A DNA stretch of 64,000 nt from contig WTPW01001584.1 of the NCBI GenBank assembly GCA_009809945.1, forward strand, positions 82,930 to 146,929, in the 5' to 3' direction. The first letter of the stretch is position 1; each line of letters opens with the position of its first letter. Shown here in pieces: positions 41,604 to 53,212 of the stretch. The DNA comes from Gigaspora margarita (Eukaryota > Glomeromycota > Glomeromycetes > Diversisporales > Gigasporaceae). The notes beneath the pieces are model-generated. The model searched no databases and was not told the origin of the DNA. It saw nothing but the letters and a program-made list of their open reading frames with translations. A program made the position numbers and the translations under genes.

Positions 41604-43439
41604 CAAACCAAACATATTTATCGTTATAGATTCATCAAAAAAAAATTACTAAATTCATTAATTATAAATGTGAACAATCTTTCTCTAACAATTGAAATTT
41701 GTAATTTAAAATAAACTATTTGCACTATTTTTCTCCAAAATAAATTTACTTTTTAATCAATAAAATTTAGTACGAACAGTTAATTATTGTTATTTTTGTT
41801 ATAACGTTAACTAAAAAGTTTGGTCAATAATACATCGTTGTTGCTGATACTGGCTCATATTACGTAAAAAAAAAAAAAATTATATGATAAAGATAAAGTA
41901 TTTTCAATTTATCTTGACTAAAGTTTAAACCGTTCTTTTTTAATTTTTGCCCTATAATTATTTAAAAAAAAAGTTATTGATCTTCCACGAAATAATAGTA
42001 ATAAATTATAAAAAATTGGTTTCAATTAATATTACAAAATAAAAATCATATTAATGCAACAATTGAGAATAGGTTTCTTTATCTAAAAAAATATTGATAA
42101 TTGTTTCCCTGTCAACAGAATCTTCTGTTTCCAAGTGTTCATTAGTAGGCTAGCACTTCCAATTGGTTTCAAGGAGTATGAATGACTCATTTCTGAGTGT
42201 TTTTGTGTATCACTAGGTGGGTCAAAAAATATCGACCAATCAAACTCGGATTGAATTTTTTTTTTACTTATCTGTAGCCAATAATTTTCGATGCTTTCCG
42301 AAGGTCATTTCAAAAGCTTAAATTCTTCTATTTTCTACATCGGGAAAATACTGGAACAAATTTTCATTATCTAGATTTGTCAAGATCGCCCCTGTAATTA
42401 ACGTTCAGATCAGAACGGAATTTTATTATCCAGGCTTATATGCTCTGCGTCATTTCACAATTTAGATCGTCATTCTTAAATTTTAAATTATTTCTTTAAT
42501 CGATGAAAAATTAAAAAAAGATAAGATTATATGATCAAGTGATAAAAATTATACGACGATTAATAATATCGTAAACGTTCATGTATAAATCAAAAGAAAT
42601 AAAAATTTGCATAAAATTTTATATAAAACATTATAAAAAAAACATCAATTTGCGTAAATTACAGTTATATTGCTTTATAAAAAAAAAATCGCATAATCAA
42701 TAAAAAAAAAGCACAGTTGTAAGAAATTCGCATGAATAAAAAATTTTAACATTTTTTACATTACCACGTAGAACGCACTCACATCGTTTTGTACATAGTA
42801 AATTACTTTTTTTGCGCATGCCACTCTCTTTTTCTTGCAAAGTGTAATATCAGTTTGCATTTGAATTAACACCGAATTGACGATTTTAATAATTTCCTAT
42901 GCTTTTAAAACACTCTATTCATGAATGTATTCATGAATGGCATCATCAACTACTGTTTGCAAGATAAAACAATACAACATACAAATCTTTTTAATTGTAT
43001 ATTAAAATTTTATTATCATTAAAAAAAACATAAGCTAATAAAAAAAAAATTTTTTCGCCGGTTTTTATTTAGTGCACAGCACAAATTATAAAAATTTTTA
43101 ATTAAATAAACTTGCGTCCCTAGGTTATTTTCAATCGGCTTAATTGTATGGAGTTTTTTAATTACACAAATATAAAATCATAGTTATAAAAATATTTAAA
43201 ATTTGGGTTGTGAATCGCTTGGATTTTTAAGTGCAGTTAAACATTAATTATATTTATTTCGACCCATTAAAGAATATTTGTTTTTCCTTTGACTAATAAA
43301 CGTTTCTAATATTCGATCAAAGATTTCACGAACCAGTAAGTTGTATCATTCCATATTAAAAAATTAATATAATTAATAAGACATATGTAATACGTAATAT
43401 TTTTGCGGTATAACAGATAATAAAATTTAACAATTCTGA
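41604..43439. other. Gene-free AT-rich stretch
   Basis: No gene or clear mobile element. Poly(A) runs near 41866, 42670 and 43022. I see no structure beyond short palindromes. Confidence 0.5.
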
Positions 43440-43540
43440 GTTCTAATTGGGCTGGAAGACCTTTCGATGGTGTTTTATTACTAGTTAATAATTGGAGTGA
43501 AAGACCTATCTACGATGTACTAGATTTAGGTGATGTCCCA
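43440..43540 (+). pseudogene. Possible coding remnant left of the CACTA-like pair
   Basis: One frame reads N-W-A-G-R-P-F-D-G-V-L-L-L-V-N-N-W-S, then E-R-P-I-Y-D-V-L-D-L-G-D-V-P and a stop just before the inserted element. Codon pattern and composition look more coding than the surroundings. No start or family is recognised. Confidence 0.3.
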
Positions 43541-43549
43541 TAATGATGA

Positions 43550-44045
43550 CCCTGTAAGAAATGGACTGGGTGTGGCACGCGTTGGCGTCGGGAATGTTCG
43601 GAATAGCACGTCCACGATGGCACGCTCATGCACGATATATGTAATGGCACGTCTCGTAGTGACACGCATATGCGCGTTTTTCATGCCGGGAATGACATGT
43701 ATTAGCACGTGTGTAGTGTTGGCACGTATTCGGAATGACACGTAACTGGTATAGAACTGTTTCACTTAATAGCACGTATTTCGTAATAGAACGTAAAGTG
43801 GCACAAAACCCGGTCCAATTACAGTCCAAAATGCACGTGCAAACTGCCCAAAACGTTCTTAAAATCCGTGCCAAAATCCGTGGATTTTAGATTAGTAAAG
43901 TGCCGCAAAACTCGCTCCAATTACGGTTCTAAATGCACGGGCAAACTGTCCCACATACATAAAAATCCGATCCTCAATTCGTGCCACAAGCTCACGCGCA
44001 TTAACGTGAATGTCCGTGCCTATCCGGTACAATTTTCTTACAGGG
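43550..44045 (+). mobile_element. CACTA-like non-autonomous element, copy 1
   Basis: A 496-bp element starting CCCTGTAAGAAATGGACTGG and ending CCGGTACAATTTTCTTACAG-GG, flanked by TGA (43547-43549 and 44046-44048). It is markedly GC-richer than the window and packed with GGCACG, AGCACGT and CGTGCCA words spaced 15-40 bp apart, probable subterminal transposase-binding repeats. The 3-bp arbitrary duplication and CCCTGTAAG end suggest the CACTA/Mirage/Chapaev group. Frames called in it on either strand are artefacts. Confidence 0.85.
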
Positions 44046-44381
44046 TGATAATACTGATTTTTGTCGACCCGTAGAAATAATTAATCAGAAGTCTAATAAT
44101 AATATGTATTCATTTTTTTCATTTATACTTGAATCATTTCTTTTTTGTTTTATATATTATATTTGAATCGACCTTTTTATTTAAATTCACTACTAGATGT
44201 TGGACCCATCATTAAAATGATAGGTTAGATTTAACTATGCTTAATCAATTTTGCAATATATAATCCATTATCCGTTTTCATATTAGATTTAACGGATATC
44301 CGACGGATTTTACTACATATTAAGTTTAGTATCCAAGTGATAACAGATCCAAGTTCTATATTGTAAAGCTGGCAATTTACG

Positions 44382-44873
44382 CCCTGTAAGAAAATTGTAC
44401 CGGATAGGCACGGACATCCACGTTAATGCGCGTGAGCTTGTGGCACGGATTGAGGACCGGATTTTTATGTATGTGGGACCGTTTGCCCGTGCATTTCGGA
44501 CCGTAATTGGAGCGGGTTTTGCAGCACTTTACTAATCTAAAATCCACGGATTTTGGCACGGATTTTAAGAACGTTTTGGGCCGTTTGCACGTGCATTTTG
44601 GACTGTAATTGGACCGGGTTTTGTGCCACTTTACGTGCTATTACGAAATACGTGCTATTACGTGAAACAGTTCTATACGTGTCATTTCGAATACGTGCCA
44701 ACACTACACACGTGCTAATACGTGTCATTCCCGGCATGAAAAACGCGCATATGCGTGTCACTACGAGACGTGCCATTACATATATCGTGCATGAGCGTGC
44801 CATCGTGGACGTGCTATTCCGAACATTCCCGACGCCAACGCGTGCCACACCCCGGTCCACATTTCTTACAGGG
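44382..44873 (-). mobile_element. CACTA-like non-autonomous element, copy 2 (inverted)
   Basis: Reverse complement of copy 1 at high identity over its whole length, with ends CCCTGTAAGAAAATTGTACC and TTTCTTACAGGG, flanked by ACG (44379-44381 and 44874-44876). Different duplications show that the two copies inserted independently. It retains CGTGCTATTACG-type words more perfectly than copy 1. Confidence 0.88.
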
Positions 44874-44957
44874 ACGGATTTATCCAATATTCCACAAGAT
44901 ATAGGTGAACAATCTACATCTTCTTCAAGTGTCCATTGCATAATATGCGAGATGTAA
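44874..44957 (+). pseudogene. Possible coding remnant right of the CACTA-like pair
   Basis: Immediately after copy 2 one frame reads T-D-L-S-N-I-P-Q-D-I-G-E-Q-S-T-S, then S-S-S-V-H-C-I-I-C-E-M and stop. It looks coding and ends with a C-x-x-C pair. It could be the far exon of whatever gene the segment at 43440 belonged to; this is speculative. Confidence 0.3.
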
Positions 44958-45034
44958 AATAGTGTTGAATGAAAATGACAGTCATATGAGTCTTAACCAA
45001 TTATCAGGTGTACGTGAAAATTTAAATAGTCGAA

Positions 45035-45240
45035 TCAAGCAGTCATCTTAACAGCTCACTATGATTATTTGACACTGTTAAAATAATCATTTTAATAGTT
45101 CTTAATGGTTAATGTTAAATAATCATTCTAACAACTCTTTATAGTTAGCGATAAATAATTATTCAAAAACTCATTGTTGTGTTGAATAATCATCCTGACG
45201 GCTCTTTATTGTTGTGTTGTAAAACCATTCTAACAAAGTT
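45035..45240 (+). repeat. ~36-bp degenerate tandem repeat
   Basis: Five copies built on AATAATCATTCTAACAACTC and TTTATAGTTAG / TTATTGTTGTGTT. No coding meaning. Confidence 0.75.
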
Positions 45241-46013
45241 TTTTAGAATACCGGTAAGTATTTAGTGTTTGGATTAGGATGGTTGAGATAATGTTGAGAT
45301 ATAGTTCATGATTCGTGAGACATTTGATCAACTTTCATCAACAAAAAGCGATGTTTAATTGATAGATGTCGCTATAATGAGTTTATAATATATTCTCAAA
45401 ATTCTTCGTACCAAGGTTTAATATACTGAATAATAATTAACAGTTAACAGTTAACAATTTATAATATAAGAATTGAAAAGTATATGCATATAATAGAGAT
45501 TAGTTTAATGGCGGAGGTTGCCATTCTTATACTTGCAAATTATATTGATGATAATATAAGTTACGGTACTAACTTTTATTTAAAACCTAATACATAAGTC
45601 TCCAGCCCTATGAAACGTCGCAGTTTTATTACTAGTAATTAATTGCATTATTAAAAATTGACCTAAGTACTCCTAAATCGGTCAAGATTTAAAAATGACG
45701 TAATCAATTCAAAATCAACCTAAATTGCAGAACATATTTAGTACCTCTGTACGATGATAGGTATGCTCATCAAACCATAATGCAATAACGATTAAAATAA
45801 TAATAAAAATTAAGATCTATGCTCTTTTCTTGAAATGAAAAAGTAGACTGAATTAGTAACAATGTCAATAATGATCATAGCATTATTATGATACATCACA
45901 AAAAAGTTATCTAATTATTATCTATAATAGGTTTTAATAAACCTATTAAAATCTAATTAGTTAAAAAAAACCATTTAAACAAATAAAAACATTTAAAAAA
46001 AAATCAAATTTAC
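45241..46013. other. Intergenic stretch, nothing seen
   Basis: AT-rich, no motif-bearing frame. TAACAGTTAACAGTTAACA near 45443 is a short tandem word. Confidence 0.5.
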
Positions 46014-46015
46014 TA

Positions 46016-46145
46016 CAGTCAAACCTCCCTAAATGCAAGTCGTAAATACCAGACTTCTGATAGAGAACAATAAGAAATTGCATTTATGGTTGGCATTTAG
46101 AGAGGTGCTGTACTTGGAGGGGTTTTATGTAGAGAGGTCTGACTG
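46016..46145. mobile_element. 130-bp Tc1/mariner-like miniature element, TA target
   Basis: Starts CAGTCAAACCTCCCTAAATG and ends TAGAGAGGTCTGACTG, flanked by TA (46014-46015 and 46146-46147). The interior again uses GCATTTA words paired with TAAATGC. Confidence 0.9.
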
Positions 46146-46221
46146 TACTTAGTACTTTTTAGCAAAAAACAATATTTAAAAAATTGTTTATATTTTATAA
46201 TCTAATTTATTTTTATTTATA

Positions 46222-46671
46222 CAGTTAGACCTCTTTAAATGTAACCCCTGAATGCTACTTTAACTTCAGCCAAATACATAACAGACTTGCATTTAGGGAA
46301 GTTTGACCAGGGTTGTGAATAGACATAGTCTAATCAAAAATTCAATTGTCTAATTGCCTAATGGTCTAATTGTATAATGGTCTAATTGTCTAATGTCTAT
46401 TCAATTTGGTTGAGAATAGACAATATCTATTTGAATAAATATTTAATTAGACAATATGTCTATTCATAAATTAACTTATCTATTGGCCCATTTGTCTAAT
46501 TTAGTACTTATTAGTCAGATCGTAACTTCTGAAATTAACCAATCAGATTACTTTAAACTATATTTTATTTGTCTATTGTCTAATGGCTCTTATTAGACAT
46601 CATTAGACCATTAGACTGTCTATTGAGTCTATTGGCTTGTCTATTGTCTATTCACAACCCTGGTTTGACTA
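46222..46671. mobile_element. Tc1/mariner-like miniature element split by a hAT-like element
   Basis: Left end CAGTTAGACCTCTTTAAATG. The right end is CATTTAGGGAAGTTTGAC, then (after the insertion) TA with the terminal G mutated. TA lies at both borders (46220-46221 and 46672-46673). Same family as 46016-46145. Confidence 0.8.
46308..46662. mobile_element. hAT-like element nested in the right end of the previous one
   Basis: A 355-bp element with ends CAGGGTTGTGAATAGACA and TGTCTATTCACAACCCTG, flanked by GTTTGAC (46301-46307 and 46663-46669). It carries about twenty copies of GTCTA/TAGAC, many as GTCTAATTG or GTCTAATGG, in both orientations: dense subterminal repeats of the kind hAT transposases bind. 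No frame. Confidence 0.9.
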
Positions 46672-46894
46672 TATTTTTATTGTTTTTTTTATGCTTTTTT
46701 TGATATTTTTTCTATTTTTTTCTAAAAAAAATTTTTTTTTTAAAAAAAAATAATTATTTTAGTTTTTCTTTAATAACTTTATACTGTGTTAAAAAAAAAC
46801 CTTATAAAGTCACAATTATGCTATTTTTTAAATTTTGTTTAATAATAAAATTACCTATTCACAATCACATTTATATATGATCGTAGATAGTTGC

Positions 46895-48015
46895 TATATA
46901 GAAAAGTCACAATTTACTAATTAAATCAATTTTTATGCAATAATTAAAGTTGTTCGGAAGAATAAAATACAGTTATTCTAATATTTTTATGCAAATCGGA
47001 TAACTTTTTATTAGTACACTTTTTCATTTTACCTATCTACGAATATAGCCAAATATTTGTAATTTTTTTTGTATAAACATAAAATAAAAAACGTATCAAT
47101 GAGATGTCACCCGATTTACATGAAAATTTTGGAGTAGGTGTACTTTGTTCTATTGAATAACGTTTAATATTGCATAAAAATCGATTTGCTTAGTATTATT
47201 TTGACTTTTATATATAGCAAAGTTCAACGATCGTATATAAAAATTTTTTAAAATAAAATTTAAAAAATTTTTATATGCGATCATTGATCGTTGTTATATA
47301 TAAAAGTCAAAATAATACTAAACAAATCGATTTTTATGCAATCATAAACGTCATTCAAAAAATAAAATACACCTACTCTGAAAGTTTCATACAAATTAGG
47401 TAACTTTTATTAGTACAGTTTTTCATTTTCGTATCTATGAATATGCAAAATTTCGTAATTTTTTTTTATAGAAAAGTAAAATAAAAAATGTATTTTTTAA
47501 TGAAATGTCAACTGATTTACATGAAAATTTTAGAGTAAATGTATTTTGTTCTCCTGAACAACTTTTCTTATTGCATAATAATCGATTTGTTTAGTATTAT
47601 TTTGACTTTTATATATAGCAACGATCAAAGATCGTATATAAAAATTTCTCAAAATTTATTTTAAAAAGTTTTATATGCGATCATTGATCGTTGCTATATA
47701 TAAAAGTCAAATAATACTACGCAAATCGATTATTGTGCAATAAGAAAAGTTGTTCAGGAGAACAAAATACATTTACTCTAAATTTTCATGTAAATCAGTT
47801 GACATTTCATTAATACGTTTTTTTATTTTACGTTTCTTCAAAAAAAAAATTACAAATTTTTAGCTATATTCGTTGATATGTAAAATGAAAAACTGTATTT
47901 ATATGAAAAATTTAGAATATATGGATTTTTATTTTTGCGTACAAATTTACTTATTACATAAAAGTTGATTTAATTAGTAAAATTGTGACTTACCCATATA
48001 ATAACTATCTATAAT
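46895..48015. repeat. Array of alternating inverted repeats
   Basis: A ~190-200-bp unit occurs about six times in strictly alternating orientation, giving palindrome centres near 47060, 47245, 47450, 47660 and 47850. Landmarks of the forward unit: AAATCGATTTTTATGCAAT, AAAATACA(C/T)(C/T)TACTCT, TTTCATG(T/C)AAATC and TTATTAGTAC. One type of centre is TGATCGTTGCTATATATAAA with its inverse. Coding capacity is nil. Confidence 0.9.
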
Positions 48016-48044
48016 AAATCATATATAAATTTTTTTTAAAATAT

Positions 48045-48179
48045 GTACCTCTATTAAATCACTTTTTTAATATCAATTATAATTTGTGCTTATATAGAGG
48101 TACCTTTATAAAGTCACACCTCTTTATAATCCCCACATTAAGGTGCGTCCAACTGCGTGATTATATAGAGGGATGACTG
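48045..48179. mobile_element. Right end of a Tc1/mariner-like element
   Basis: Ends TTATATAGAGGGATGACTG followed by TA (48180-48181). Inside are TTTATAAAGTCACACC and ATATAGAGGTACC. A matching TTATAAAGTCACAATT occurs at 46803, on the far side of the palindrome array, so the array may sit within one element. Confidence 0.5.
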
Positions 48180-48279
48180 TATACTGTAAAATTATATTAT
48201 TACTATTGTCAGTGAAAGACTTGTTATTTTAAATAAATTTTATAAAGAAAAGATGTAAACAAAAATCTAGACCTCACTC

Positions 48280-48299
48280 AACAGTTCCTGTTTTCTAGT
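48280..48299 (+). mobile_element. Possible Helitron-like 3' terminus, second copy
   Basis: AACAG-TTC-CTGTT hairpin then TTCTAGT followed by T. Almost the same as 4840-4859. Tentative. Confidence 0.3.
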
Positions 48300-48742
48300 T
48301 ACTTAACTGATTCATTTGACTCGGTCAGAAAAAATTTCGTCCTGTGACTCATCAAAATTCTAACGCGTACGAGTCAGTATGAGACGAGTACAGTTCTATA
48401 CATTCCTAGATATATTATTTTAAGTCAGCAATCGCCAATGTCTTCAATATTGTTCTGTTTGGTGCGTATTGTAATGACTTTTTGTCAATAACGGCAATGT
48501 AAATAATTAGATTCGATTTCTATACCAATGGTTTTTTTTTTATTAATTCGATTTTCTGAGAATTCGTTGCTTGAAACCCATTTGTTGTAAATTTTTTTAT
48601 TTGCTAGATCTTTATTGTTCATGTTGGGTAATGAGAACTCGTACAAACCCTTTTTTTCGATATTTTTGTTAAAGCTATATTATCTTTTCAAAGGTTATTT
48701 GGTTAGGAACGAATCACATGTTACTGTTGCATTTAAAGTAAA

Positions 48743-48842
48743 GATTTATCTAAAGTAGCCTGGCTAAAATTAAGCCCTGAAATTAAATCTTCATGCATGC
48801 ATTAAGTCGTAATTTTAGCCAGGGCGTTACTTTAGATAAATC
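48743..48842. repeat. 100-bp foldback, ~30-bp arms
   Basis: GATTTATCTAAAGTAGCCTG and the inverse (AGGGCGTTACTTTAGATAAA), continuing through GGCTAAAATTA. ATGCATGCAT lies near the centre. Miniature foldback element. Confidence 0.85.
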
Positions 48843-49764
48843 GCTATTTTTAGATGCAACATTTACCATTCACCTTCCATCAATGAATTTCAGAATTGCA
48901 TATTAGGTCATTTTAAAATTAATTAGTAGTTTCTCATCACTAGGTCGGTCAGCTATTGTAAATTCAAAGTTTTATATAATTATTATAAATATTTCCGGGT
49001 GAGTTTTTGAAAAAAACTTTACAAATTTTTAATATTTTTCTGAGAAAAAATAAAATTAAAATTAAAAGTCGGTTGACCGGGTCACTTTAAAATTCACATG
49101 TTATGAGAAACAATTAATTAATTTACTAATGATTCAAATCAAAATTTTATTATTGGGAAAATAACGAGACTGAGGTTTCGGTTTATCTACGACATTCAAC
49201 ATATTAATCGCGAACTCCATTATTTCCTTGTTAGCAAAGAAACATGTAGTTTTATTTATTTATTGAAGCTAAATTTTATTGTTGCGGCGGCAATTCTTGC
49301 ATTCTCCAGAAATCAGCAATAATAGTACATAAGCTATGGATGGCTATTCTGATTATGTGACCCAATTTAAGTTTCATTATTTGTGATATAGTGATTTTAT
49401 TTTCAATAAGGTATTGTATATGAATATTTTTTGTGAACATTATATGAAACATATTTCATATATTGATTAAAGTACAGCTGTGATTAAATTATCGCTCAAG
49501 TTTTTAATAAATCATTTTGCCATATAATATTGTAATCTATACGAAAACATTTGATATCATATTTGCGTAATTACGAAAGCTCTATAATCATCATATAAAT
49601 AAATTTGTTAAAAAAAAAAAAAAATTTATCATAACATGACATATCTTCACACAAGTCTACTGACATTATTTTTTCCACTTTGTTAATTCTCACATAAATC
49701 AAATATTATCTTTACGAAAAAATTCATTAAAAAATTCATTAAAAAATTCATTAAAAATTTCATA
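48843..49764. other. Intergenic, upstream of the membrane-protein gene
   Basis: No gene. Just before the start codon an ATTCATTAAAAA unit is repeated four times (49721-49762). A TATAAAT lies near 49594. Confidence 0.5.
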
Positions 49765-50856
49765 ATGATTTATCTTTGTACATTATTCACTACATTACTT
49801 GTTGCTGAACTCTTTCGCATAGTAGCACATCTTAAAGTACTTTTTAGTATTTCATTCCCAGGTGGTCATTACACAGTTCAACAATTTTGGAATCGTTGCA
49901 TTTATTTCTGGTTTGATTTATTAATTGTGTTAATCTCATATATTATGTTGAATTTGACTTTTGTGAAATTGGAAACTTCTATGACGTTAATGATTCAACA
50001 ACAAGACAAAAATCCGTATTACGATTTCATGAAAATTGATATCATAAAAAAAGGATTTGAATTATTTGATTATTTACAGTCAATTAAATGTATAGAATGG
50101 AATTGCGTGGGATTGAGCGAAAATGAAATGACTATTTTCTACTTTATTACAACCGTTTTATTTGTTGGTCATATCGCACTCCATTTATTTTATATTTGTG
50201 GATGGTTCATCGGCTACAATGAATTCCTGAAAACTATGCCGATGCAAGAGACTAATACAACTGATGAAGAAACATACACGTATACGCGTGAAACGAATGC
50301 ATATACTGATCATATCACACGAAATAATATTTATGAAATGTTTAATATGACAAATTTTGACATGTCAAATCAAACATTGAATGAGGAAGAAATAGCCGGT
50401 TTAAATGATAAAAAATTTCAAGATGATTATTATTTTCAGGATGATATAGAAAAAGTAGATAAATTCCCGCATTTCACACCTTCACTTGGTGACGATGCTA
50501 CAGCTAGTCAATTGTTGGATTTGTTGAGAGAAAAAACTCAATCTACAATTGTTGATGATTATTTATCTCCCACTCAATTTACTACTGATGACCAAGAGTA
50601 TTTTAAGGAATATATAGCAAATACCAGCAGTCAAGATTCGTCTACTGCTGTTTCTGAAGTTGATCAAGCTCAGAGTTCAAACGTAAATTTGGGAAGACAG
50701 TATGTTGAAAAAGTATTAATTTGGTCAGAGGCTCAGGGATGGGAGGCAAAACGGCGTACACCCTGGCATTGGATACATACCATTAGAACAGGATTTGATA
50801 TTTTGGTTCATACGGTATTTGTTATGTGGCACGTAAAGGTTTTACATAATTTGTGA
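49765..50856 (+). CDS. Unrecognised membrane protein
   Basis: Single-exon 363-residue frame with sensible codon use, ending TTG-TGA. Hydrophobic segments: residues 2-22 (near the N-terminus), ~47-70 (Y-F-W-F-D-L-L-I-V-L-I-S-Y) and ~124-149 (F-Y-F-I-T-T-V-L-F-V-G-H-I-A-L). The C-terminal ~25 residues are moderately hydrophobic (F-D-I-L-V-H-T-V-F-V-M-W-H). Residues ~160-320 form an acidic, low-complexity cytosolic or lumenal loop rich in T, D, E, Q and N. I do not recognise the family. It could be a complete multi-pass protein or the last exon of a longer transporter/channel-like gene, because the N-terminus starts directly within a hydrophobic segment. No catalytic motif is visible. Confidence 0.65.
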   Translation: MIYLCTLFTTLLVAELFRIVAHLKVLFSISFPGGHYTVQQFWNRCIYFWFDLLIVLISYIMLNLTFVKLETSMTLMIQQQDKNPYYDFMKIDIIKKGFELFDYLQSIKCIEWNCVGLSENEMTIFYFITTVLFVGHIALHLFYICGWFIGYNEFLKTMPMQETNTTDEETYTYTRETNAYTDHITRNNIYEMFNMTNFDMSNQTLNEEEIAGLNDKKFQDDYYFQDDIEKVDKFPHFTPSLGDDATASQLLDLLREKTQSTIVDDYLSPTQFTTDDQEYFKEYIANTSSQDSSTAVSEVDQAQSSNVNLGRQYVEKVLIWSEAQGWEAKRRTPWHWIHTIRTGFDILVHTVFVMWHVKVLHNL

Positions 50857-53212
50857 ATATTTTGGATGTATTAATGAATTTTGTTTTCTTGATCATGCGC
50901 TTTTTAAATATTTTTGTTATTCAAATTAATTATATCACGAATAGTTAATGATTAAAAGATGACAATAATTGTAAAGACGGATTATCCTCAAAATAAGAGG
51001 TCTTGTTAAGTAGCTAACGAACATGCTTAATGCTAAATGGTACCTTATTTACCCTTATTCTAATTGATGATATGTTTTTTCTTATAAATTATTGTGTGAA
51101 AAATTTACTTTTTTAATGTTAAATGGTTAACAAAAAATAAAATTCGTAGAGGTGTTGCACTTAAATTATTTCATAGATCAAGGTATTATATGAAAGATTT
51201 GTTAAAGAGATAATTTTTTGTTTAAAGTACTATTTTTTATTAGTTCAATATTTTAATTATTCCAATGTTTTTTAATAATAAAAACTTATTGTGATACTAG
51301 TTCTAGATAAAAAAATACAATTGTTACACACCATCTCTTTATAGAAATTAGTAAATCATGTTAATGCTAAGAATTGCTAAAATAAAAAGATAAATCTCAT
51401 CAGTGCACAAAAAATATCGAAATTTCTGGCACAATTTTTAAGCGGTCGGCAATTTTTCGTTTATAAATAGAAACAAAAGCAGGTTATATCACTGTAAAAA
51501 TTATTAATTTCAATTCTTTTGTGTTACAAATTTACTCCGTAAAGATGATAGATTCAACCTGCTCGCATATAGTACTCCTAGAATAGACCCAACCAAATTA
51601 AAACCTCAATATTGTTGTTTAATATCAATTATATGTTTGTACAATTATTTTTATCCAATAAATATGACCCCTGTCTAAGAATCATTCGAAGTATTCCCCT
51701 TTGGATTTTTTTATCACACAATATCCCCCTGGTACAAATCAAGTTAGCAGGGTTTTTTGATTTTTTGTAGCTAATGCGTAAATCATGCTTTTTATCCAAT
51801 CAGTGTCCATCACGTCGAAGTTACACGAACGATCATTGTGCAACGTTGAAATTAAAAAATTAAACATTTTGAAATTTCGTTTATTAAACTAACTTCTTCG
51901 TTCTAACAAAAACAATTCCTTGCGAAATTTTAGTATTTTTTTTCTAAAACTTTACCCTTACCTTAACACCAACCCTAACACTTAATTAACAGTATTTTCT
52001 TTCGGTATTTACAACCGATTAATGAATTGAACTCGAAAGAAACTGATTAAACATCCCTTGCCTAGACTTATAAATAGAAGGAAGTGGAGCACAAACAATT
52101 GGCGTTATAGAATTTCACTATTAGATCTTCATTTCTCTTATTTAGCAAAATTAGAATAGTAATTTCGTTATCTAAAATAGAAATTGGTTTTGATTTGCAC
52201 ATAATTAATACTTTATACATTATTTAAGTGAAATTGGGTAAAAATTAAATCCGATTTAGTCAAATTTTTTTCCTGCATATTGTAGACAATGATATTGAAA
52301 CCCTTTTGACTATAAATATTACAACATAGATCTGCTTGGAGAAATTATACTGCATATGTCAATATTAAGTTGCAATGTTATTAATAGTTGGTTTAGGTAC
52401 TCAAAGTTTTTACAATTATCATAAATCCTAGGACAGTGGAATAAACTGTCGAAGGCCGAATCGATAGGATTGTAACAAGTTTCGGTAATTAGGTTTATCG
52501 TGATTTGTAACTTTGAACTCATGATATGTAATTTTGAGATCAAGATTTTCGACGATTAAGGGGTGTTAAAATTCGGATCATATATTAAATCAAATGATGC
52601 AATAATATTGGTCAAACTTTTGTAAAACTAGTACTTTATACACATAACATGATAAAAATCCACCGTCAGACTCAGTTTAATCAGGTAATGTTAGATAAGT
52701 ATGTCGGAAGAAAAAAGAAAAAAAAGTTAGTAGTGATTAGATAGGATAATACAAGCAAAAATTAATGCCACATGAATTGCATTTGGTCACATTATAAAGA
52801 AAATTATACCAACTTTATAAAAATTCGGCCAGCATCATTGCACCATTTGATTTAAATATATATAACCCAAATCGTAACTCCTAAAATCACCAAAAATTTT
52901 GATCTCAGAGAGACTAATTTTACGCGTTCAAAATTACAAATTTACTTTAAAAACTAATTTTACCGAAACTTACCCAAAGTTTACCCAAAATTACGTAAAG
53001 TTACATAAATTATAGTAATTTTACCATTTACATCCCTATCGCGAGCATGATTAAAAATCCTCAATTGGATAAGTGATAATAAAAATAAACAATATAAACA
53101 ATATAAAAAAAAATATCCAATCCAATTTCGGATCTTAACTTTGATCTCATGAAATTATATTATTTATATTTATTATTGTTTGGTTAATCATAGGATTTAT
53201 GCTTGTTTATTG
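50857..53212. other. Gene-free stretch
   Basis: No supported gene; the minus frame at 52319-52543 has no motif. A half-copy of the hairpin at 26492-26557 lies at 53113-53150. Confidence 0.5.

Noticed and set aside
43526..44957. Seven overlapping frames on both strands encoding R/T/C-rich peptides
   Set aside because: They lie inside two inverted CACTA-like elements whose repeats leave frames open by composition; the same text appears on opposite strands in the two copies.
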